Assembly (NCBI GenBank): GCA_964404395.1
Contig: CAYOKA010000001.1
Coordinates: 1-46,561, forward strand
DNA from: JAAYBT01 sp964404395
Lineage (GTDB): Bacteria > Bacillota > Clostridia > Acetivibrionales > DTU013
DNA length: 46,561 bases
Direction: 5' to 3'
The notes under the pieces were generated by a model. That model was not told the DNA's origin and did no database searches. It was given only the letters and a program-made list of their open reading frames with translations. The translations under genes were made by a program, and so were the position numbers. Below are positions 42,757-46,561 of the stretch, piece after piece (positions within the stretch are counted from its first letter, which is position 1; each line of letters begins with the position of its first letter).

Positions 42757-43165
42757 CGTCATGATCTGAAATAATCTCTTCATTGTTTTGTGTGCAACCC
42801 CGCGTCTCACCCTTTGCGGCTTCAGAAAATGCGGCTTACATCACTGAGAGAATGCCGGTTTTAAAGAGAAAAAGGCAAGCCGCAAACGCTGTTACGCTTA
42901 TAATACTGCCGAAATTTTATATAGCCCGGGGTGAGATGGGGGCATTGCATTTGGAGGGGCGCCGATATAACTACGGTTTTGCGCAGTATGGGCTGAGCTT
43001 CACGATAGGCAGTTGTAGGATCGGAAAATTTTCATCTGCAGATCATTAAGGCATAGAAATCTTTCTGAATCTTTTTTTTGTGTGGTCTGTCAACTGCATA
43101 AAAGAATCAAAAAATATAAAGCTGCAGGGATAATATACATTTTTTATATTTTATGGGAGTATGAA
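42757..43165. other. Intergenic region with a 10-base inverted repeat
   Basis: TTTGCGGCTT (42813-42822) and AAGCCGCAAA (42877-42886) are perfect inverted repeats 54 bases apart; a third GCGGCTT is at 42831-42837. A rightward open frame (42783-43049) lacks a ribosome binding site and resembles nothing known to me. The region may be a recombination scar or carry the control of the MFS gene. Confidence 0.4.
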
Positions 43166-44413
43166 TTGTTTGGTTATAAGGTCGTATGGTCTTCAATCGT
43201 TTTGCGCGGATGCTTTTTAATACTTTTTTTAGGAGGCGTAGCATTTAGTGCGGTAACATCTTATTTCTCGCTATGGGCTATACAGACGTTTAGGATTCCA
43301 TCCAGCGCGGTTGCGATATTGTTCATGATAAGCGGCATCACCGGAATAGTCGCGAATCCGATATTAGGTTTTATTTCAGACAGGTTTTGCATACGCAGAC
43401 AGATGTTATTGGTTGTGCTTTGCGTCTCGTTTATTTCATTCACGGGTCTTGCTTTAGTAAAAGAATATTCTGTGGCAATTCCTTTTATAATGCTGCTGGG
43501 CTTCGGAGTTATGGGGCCAATCATGACAATTGCAAACGTTTACATGCAAAGCAAAGGATTTAAACGAGAGATCGCAAGCCAATCAATATCGGTTATCAGG
43601 CAGGCATGGTCAATCGGTTATATCGTTGGACCTGTTATTGCTTCCGTTATATTGATAGTTGCCAAGGAGATACACTATGTCTTTCTGTGGTCGGCGGTGG
43701 TAATGGGTGTAAGCATTGCCATATTTCTTTTTATAAGAAAAAGTATAGTATTCAATTCGGAGAATTATCTTCCCCGGAAAAGCAGATCAGAATATAAAGA
43801 GCTTTTTAGAAGGTCAGATAATATCAGCTTATTGTTTTTTATATTTATGTTTATGGCTATCGTTTTCATATGGATTCCTGGCCAGACTCGTACGGTATAT
43901 CTACCGCTGCTCGTTACAGGAGAAATAGGTTTGAACGACTCTCTTGTCGGGCCGCTCATTTCGGTTTTCTCGATTGTTATGACGTGCATGCTGCCAGTAA
44001 CAGGGAAACTATCGGCCAAAGTAGGAGCCGCAAAATCCCTGTATGTAAGCGCATTGTTAGGTATTATTTATTGTCTGCTGCAGAGCTTTTCAAACAGTTA
44101 TGCGGTTCTTCTTATGCTTCAGATTCTTCTTGGTATTGCGGCGGCGATGTGGAATACAGGCGCTATACTTTACATACAGGAGCGTTTTCCGAACAGAAAA
44201 GGTGTTGCGGATGGATTTTATGCTGCCGTATTACAGGCTCCCGCACTTTTTGTTGGGCTTATAATGGGATCCGTAACAGCAGCTTTCGGCATCAGAGCGG
44301 CGTTTGTTGCTGCGGCTGTATGCGAGGCAGTAGGTATAACTATTCTCTTTTTATTTGATAAGCTAAACAAGGTTGTTACATCGAAGTGGAGTCAGCAATA
44401 TACAAAAAAATGA
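43166..44413 (+). CDS. Major facilitator superfamily transporter
   Basis: Integral membrane transporter of about 415 aa with twelve hydrophobic segments in two halves. The loop 2-3 motif reads NPILGFISDRFCIRRQMLL, a good match to the MFS GxxxDRxGRR pattern, and lies at about residues 66-84 from the chosen start. Helix 4 and 5 stretches (SQSISVIRQAWSIGYIVGP) are also typical. The frame opens at a GTG at 43082 without a ribosome binding site. The TTG at 43166 has GGGAG six bases before it and puts helix 1 at the N-terminus, so I use it. It probably moves a related substrate or product of the cluster. Confidence 0.82.
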   Translation: MFGYKVVWSSIVLRGCFLILFLGGVAFSAVTSYFSLWAIQTFRIPSSAVAILFMISGITGIVANPILGFISDRFCIRRQMLLVVLCVSFISFTGLALVKEYSVAIPFIMLLGFGVMGPIMTIANVYMQSKGFKREIASQSISVIRQAWSIGYIVGPVIASVILIVAKEIHYVFLWSAVVMGVSIAIFLFIRKSIVFNSENYLPRKSRSEYKELFRRSDNISLLFFIFMFMAIVFIWIPGQTRTVYLPLLVTGEIGLNDSLVGPLISVFSIVMTCMLPVTGKLSAKVGAAKSLYVSALLGIIYCLLQSFSNSYAVLLMLQILLGIAAAMWNTGAILYIQERFPNRKGVADGFYAAVLQAPALFVGLIMGSVTAAFGIRAAFVAAAVCEAVGITILFLFDKLNKVVTSKWSQQYTKK

Positions 44414-44443
44414 ATACGGAGCAAGAAGAAGTGAAGCATATTA

Positions 44444-44707
44444 ATATATAAGGTTCAACTTAACGCTCTACAGAGCATAGAGGTTCCTGAGCTTAACGCT
44501 GTGTTAAGCGAACTTGCCGAAAAATACAACGCTACACCGGCGGCGATCTCATTTGTCTGGCTGCTTCGTGTTCCCGGAAGCATTCAAGTCATTGCCGGTA
44601 CGACGAACGCTCAGCGATTGAAAAATATTTGCCGGGCGCCGGACATTATGCTGACACGGAGCGAATGGTATGAGCTGTACGGGGCCGCCGGCAAAACGCT
44701 GCCGTAA
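44444..44707 (+). pseudogene. C-terminal remnant of an aldo/keto reductase
   Basis: Only the last 85 or so codons of an NAD(P)H aldo/keto reductase (YdhF-like) remain, after an in-frame stop at 44441. The visible part is LNAVLSELAEKYNATPAA, then WLLRVPGSIQVIAGTTN and LTRSEWYELYGAAG. These are helix 7-8 and the NADPH-binding GTTNxxRL region. The catalytic Asp, Tyr, Lys and His of the barrel are absent, so it is inactive. It marks a recombination boundary at the end of the accessory cluster. Confidence 0.82.
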
Positions 44708-44824
44708 ATCTTTAATTTTTTATTCGAAGTTTTAGATAATAAAGGCAACCAAGATGCTATATTGTTGTGGATAAAAAAGCAGAAAACATCCACTTTGATA
44801 AATACCAAGCTAAACTGCAGTGTG

Positions 44825-44834
44825 TTTACGTAAA
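44825..44834. promoter_or_regulatory. Palindrome TTTACGTAAA downstream of lacI
   Basis: Perfect 10-base palindrome beyond the 3' end of the LacI gene. A similar inverted repeat, GTAAA-GTG-TTTAC, is at 46177-46189, and GTAAACGT is at 46022-46029. They look like regulator half-sites but their role is a guess. Confidence 0.25.
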
Positions 44835-44888
44835 ACGACTATTACGCGTTTTTAACATTTTCTGAAACCAGTCTAGTGCTATGGACTC

Positions 44889-45917
44889 CTATGTTAGTAA
44901 TACGGCATCTTCTGCCTCGGTGCTTTGATTGACCGTCGAGTTCCGCACCACCAGTTTATGTGGAATAAAAAGCCGGCGTCCGTTTGTTACTTTTCCTGAT
45001 ATACGGGCGTGCAGCAGATTAGCGGCTTCTTCGCCGATCTCGTAATAGGACTGTTCGATCGTAGTCAGCGGAGGCCAGCTGATTTTCGAACTATCTTTAC
45101 CACCAAATCCTGCGACAGCGATATCTTCTGGGATACGTATATTTGCTTTGTGCAGCGTTTTAATCAAAACATTCGCAAGCATATCCCGCACACAAAAAAT
45201 AGCGTCCGGTCGGTTTTCCATGGAGAGGAATTCCTTGGCAACTTCTGTGCTGCTCTCAATGGTGAAATCACCATTCTTGATAAGGCTATTATCAATTGGA
45301 ATGTTGGCCTTTTCATGCGCACGACGATAACCGATCTCCCTTCGGTTTGAGTATTTGAAAGGGTGCAGCATCCTCTCCAAACCGAAAAAGCCGATCCGCT
45401 TTCTTCCGATATTGATGAGATGGGCCACTGCCTCCTGTGCTGCCAAAACATCATCGCTTGAGACTATGCAGGGATCGATCAGATCGATTTCATCGCAGCA
45501 TTGTACTATGGGTATTTGTTTGTTGATTTTCATTAGATCATGGATGGAATCCGAACAGATTCCAAGAGTTATGAGACCGCAGATGGTCTTTTCGCCTACC
45601 AATCGTTTCATAAACTTAGTATAGCTAATTCTTTGTCCCATAGTATATCCGAAAAAAACATCATAGCCAAGCTCGCCAGCAGAATCCTCAATTCCGCCCA
45701 ATAAATCGTCGATAATATTGCCGCACAGTACAAGAATGGCTTTGTTTTGTTTAATATTAACAGTCCTGGTAGTAATCTCATATCCCAGTTCTTGAATGGC
45801 ATCGAGCACCTTTGTCCGCATTTCTTCCGAAACCCGGTTGCTTTCATGTAAAACGCGTGAAACAGTTGCTACAGATACGTTGGCCCTTTGAGCAACATCC
45901 AATATAGTAGTAGCCAA
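44889..45917 (-). CDS. LacI-family transcriptional regulator
   Basis: Transcription factor of 342 aa. The N-terminal helix-turn-helix (residues 3-48) reads TILDVAQRANVSVATVSRVL and is followed by the hinge helix region VLDAIQELGYE. The rest is a periplasmic-binding-protein-like effector domain (PBP1 fold) with the typical IPEDIAVAGFGGKD segment near residue 265. The gene reads toward the accessory cluster and away from the dnaJ-like gene. It is the only regulator near the cluster and so the natural candidate to control it, with the substrate or an intermediate as inducer. No operator could be matched between its own promoter and that of the cluster. The start has a GGAGTG site. Confidence 0.9.
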   Translation of the reverse strand: MATTILDVAQRANVSVATVSRVLHESNRVSEEMRTKVLDAIQELGYEITTRTVNIKQNKAILVLCGNIIDDLLGGIEDSAGELGYDVFFGYTMGQRISYTKFMKRLVGEKTICGLITLGICSDSIHDLMKINKQIPIVQCCDEIDLIDPCIVSSDDVLAAQEAVAHLINIGRKRIGFFGLERMLHPFKYSNRREIGYRRAHEKANIPIDNSLIKNGDFTIESSTEVAKEFLSMENRPDAIFCVRDMLANVLIKTLHKANIRIPEDIAVAGFGGKDSSKISWPPLTTIEQSYYEIGEEAANLLHARISGKVTNGRRLFIPHKLVVRNSTVNQSTEAEDAVLLT

Positions 45918-45965
45918 GTAAAATCACTCCTATAATTATTGTTAACGCTTCGGTTGTCTAAAATA

Positions 45966-45994
45966 ATTATATGAAAAAAATCTAATATTTGCAA
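45966..45994 (-). promoter_or_regulatory. Promoter of the LacI-family gene
   Basis: Read leftward: TTGCAA (45989-45994), a 17-base spacer, then TATAAT (45966-45971), about 50 bases before the start. A partly symmetric GTTAACGCTTCGGTTG segment (about 45942-45957) lies between promoter and gene and could be an autoregulatory site. Confidence 0.55.
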
Positions 45995-46079
45995 ATGAAA
46001 TAAAATAAATGTTTGTGTCAAGTAAACGTGGGCAGATTTTTTGTTTCCCTAGATAAACACACGGCCAAAAACATTTCTC

Positions 46080-46107
46080 TTGATTTTCTTATAAAAGGGA
46101 GTATAAT
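46080..46107 (+). promoter_or_regulatory. Promoter of the dnaJ-like gene
   Basis: TTGATT (46080-46085), a 16-base spacer and TATAAT (46102-46107). The leader of about 140 nt holds the inverted repeat GTAAA-GTG-TTTAC (46177-46189). No CIRCE element was seen. Confidence 0.55.
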
Positions 46108-46250
46108 AGAATATAGGTCAAAGATAGTCAAAGTCAGCATTGAGCAACGAGTTTATGCGCTAAGTATCTACTAATTGTAAAGTGTTTACGGATAGGCTGA
46201 TTTATATATAATATACATAAAACGAAGTGCTTTGCCGGGGAGGTGATTGT

Positions 46251-46561
46251 ATGAAGTTCAGGGATTATTACGAGGTTCTTGGGGTGGATAAGAAGGCATC
46301 CCAGGATGAAATAAAAAGGGCATACAGGAAAATGGCGAAAAAGTATCATCCGGATGCGCATCCGGGGGATAAGGCTGCCGAGGATAAGTTTAAGGAAGCA
46401 AATGAGGCATATGAGGTGCTGGGCAATGACGAGAAAAGAAAGAAGTATGATCAGTTCGGAGCACAGGGGCAGTTTTACAATGGCGCTGACTTTGATCCCT
46501 CGGCATATGGCTTTGGAAATAATGTGCATTATGAATATCGGCAGGGCGGCAGCAGCGATTT
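46251..46561 (+). CDS. DnaJ/CbpA-type co-chaperone, N-terminal part (runs off the window)
   Basis: The first 103 residues of a J-domain protein; the gene continues past the end of the window. The J-domain runs from about residue 5 to 70: DYYEVLGVDKKASQDEIKRA, then the HPD motif (YHPDAHPGD) that stimulates DnaK ATPase, then DEKRKKYDQFG. A Gly/Phe/Tyr-rich segment begins after that (GFGNNVHYEYRQGG). Without the rest I cannot separate type I DnaJ (zinc fingers) from the CbpA type. The absence of hrcA, grpE or dnaK directly upstream favours a stand-alone, CbpA-like gene. GGGGAGGTGA lies before the ATG. Confidence 0.9.
   Translation, partial: MKFRDYYEVLGVDKKASQDEIKRAYRKMAKKYHPDAHPGDKAAEDKFKEANEAYEVLGNDEKRKKYDQFGAQGQFYNGADFDPSAYGFGNNVHYEYRQGGSSD

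Noticed and set aside
42783..43049. Open frame of 88 codons between hydrolase 2 and the MFS gene
   Set aside because: No ribosome binding site, contains an inverted repeat, unrecognisable product.
1..46561. CRISPR arrays, tRNA or rRNA genes, phage genes
   Set aside because: No regularly spaced repeats, no tRNA-like cloverleaf that I could recognise and no structural phage genes were seen.

Overview
The window looks like a draft contig (one run of exactly 100 N) from a low-to-mid GC, Gram-positive Bacillota, most likely class Clostridia. The signs are strong AGGAGG-type ribosome binding sites before nearly every gene, many TGn extended -10 promoters, a T-box leader, and the gene set: TrkAH, EngB, membrane-anchored HtrA, FabI, HD-type CCA-adding enzyme, PspC and GH51. 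A relative of plant-fibre-degrading Clostridia is plausible, but the genus cannot be settled from the sequence alone.

Bases 1-32967 are ordinary chromosome. In order they hold: a K+ uptake operon (trkA-trkH); a leftward ferredoxin plus two-subunit chromate-transporter operon; an intracellular GH51 arabinofuranosidase behind a perfect consensus promoter; a DUF4846 protein; engB overlapping a hypoxanthine-type DNA glycosylase; an SH3b protein; a YdcF-like protein; and an HtrA protease. A leftward MurA follows, with Asp at the position of the catalytic Cys. Next comes a leftward pair of exported proteins, a 1649-aa alpha-2-macroglobulin without a thioester and a Memo-family protein. After these are cca, fabI and an alpha-oxoamine synthase. 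A T-box leader that reads as phenylalanine-specific precedes a TrpXYZ-type ABC transporter. The segment ends with an SDR, a GT-B-like protein, PspC, an HD protein, a hypothetical protein and a degenerate PP2C-TM-LysM protein.

Bases 32968-34393 are a scar: short terminal-type repeats, a truncated IS3-family transposase, unidentified debris and about 500 bases of AT-rich DNA with a candidate promoter.

Bases 34394-44413 form an accessory gene island. It codes for an alpha/beta hydrolase with a helical N-terminal domain, a NitT/TauT-type ABC importer (ATPase, two permeases split by the assembly gap, lipoprotein binding protein), a small membrane protein, an Asp/Glu-racemase-superfamily enzyme that keeps only one of the two usual cysteines, two small cupins, a second paralogous alpha/beta hydrolase and an MFS transporter. 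A truncated aldo/keto reductase, a divergent LacI-type repressor and the start of a dnaJ-like gene close the window. My reading is a LacI-controlled uptake-and-breakdown pathway for an unidentified small organic substrate. It is the best candidate here for an undescribed system; its substrate and chemistry are inference.
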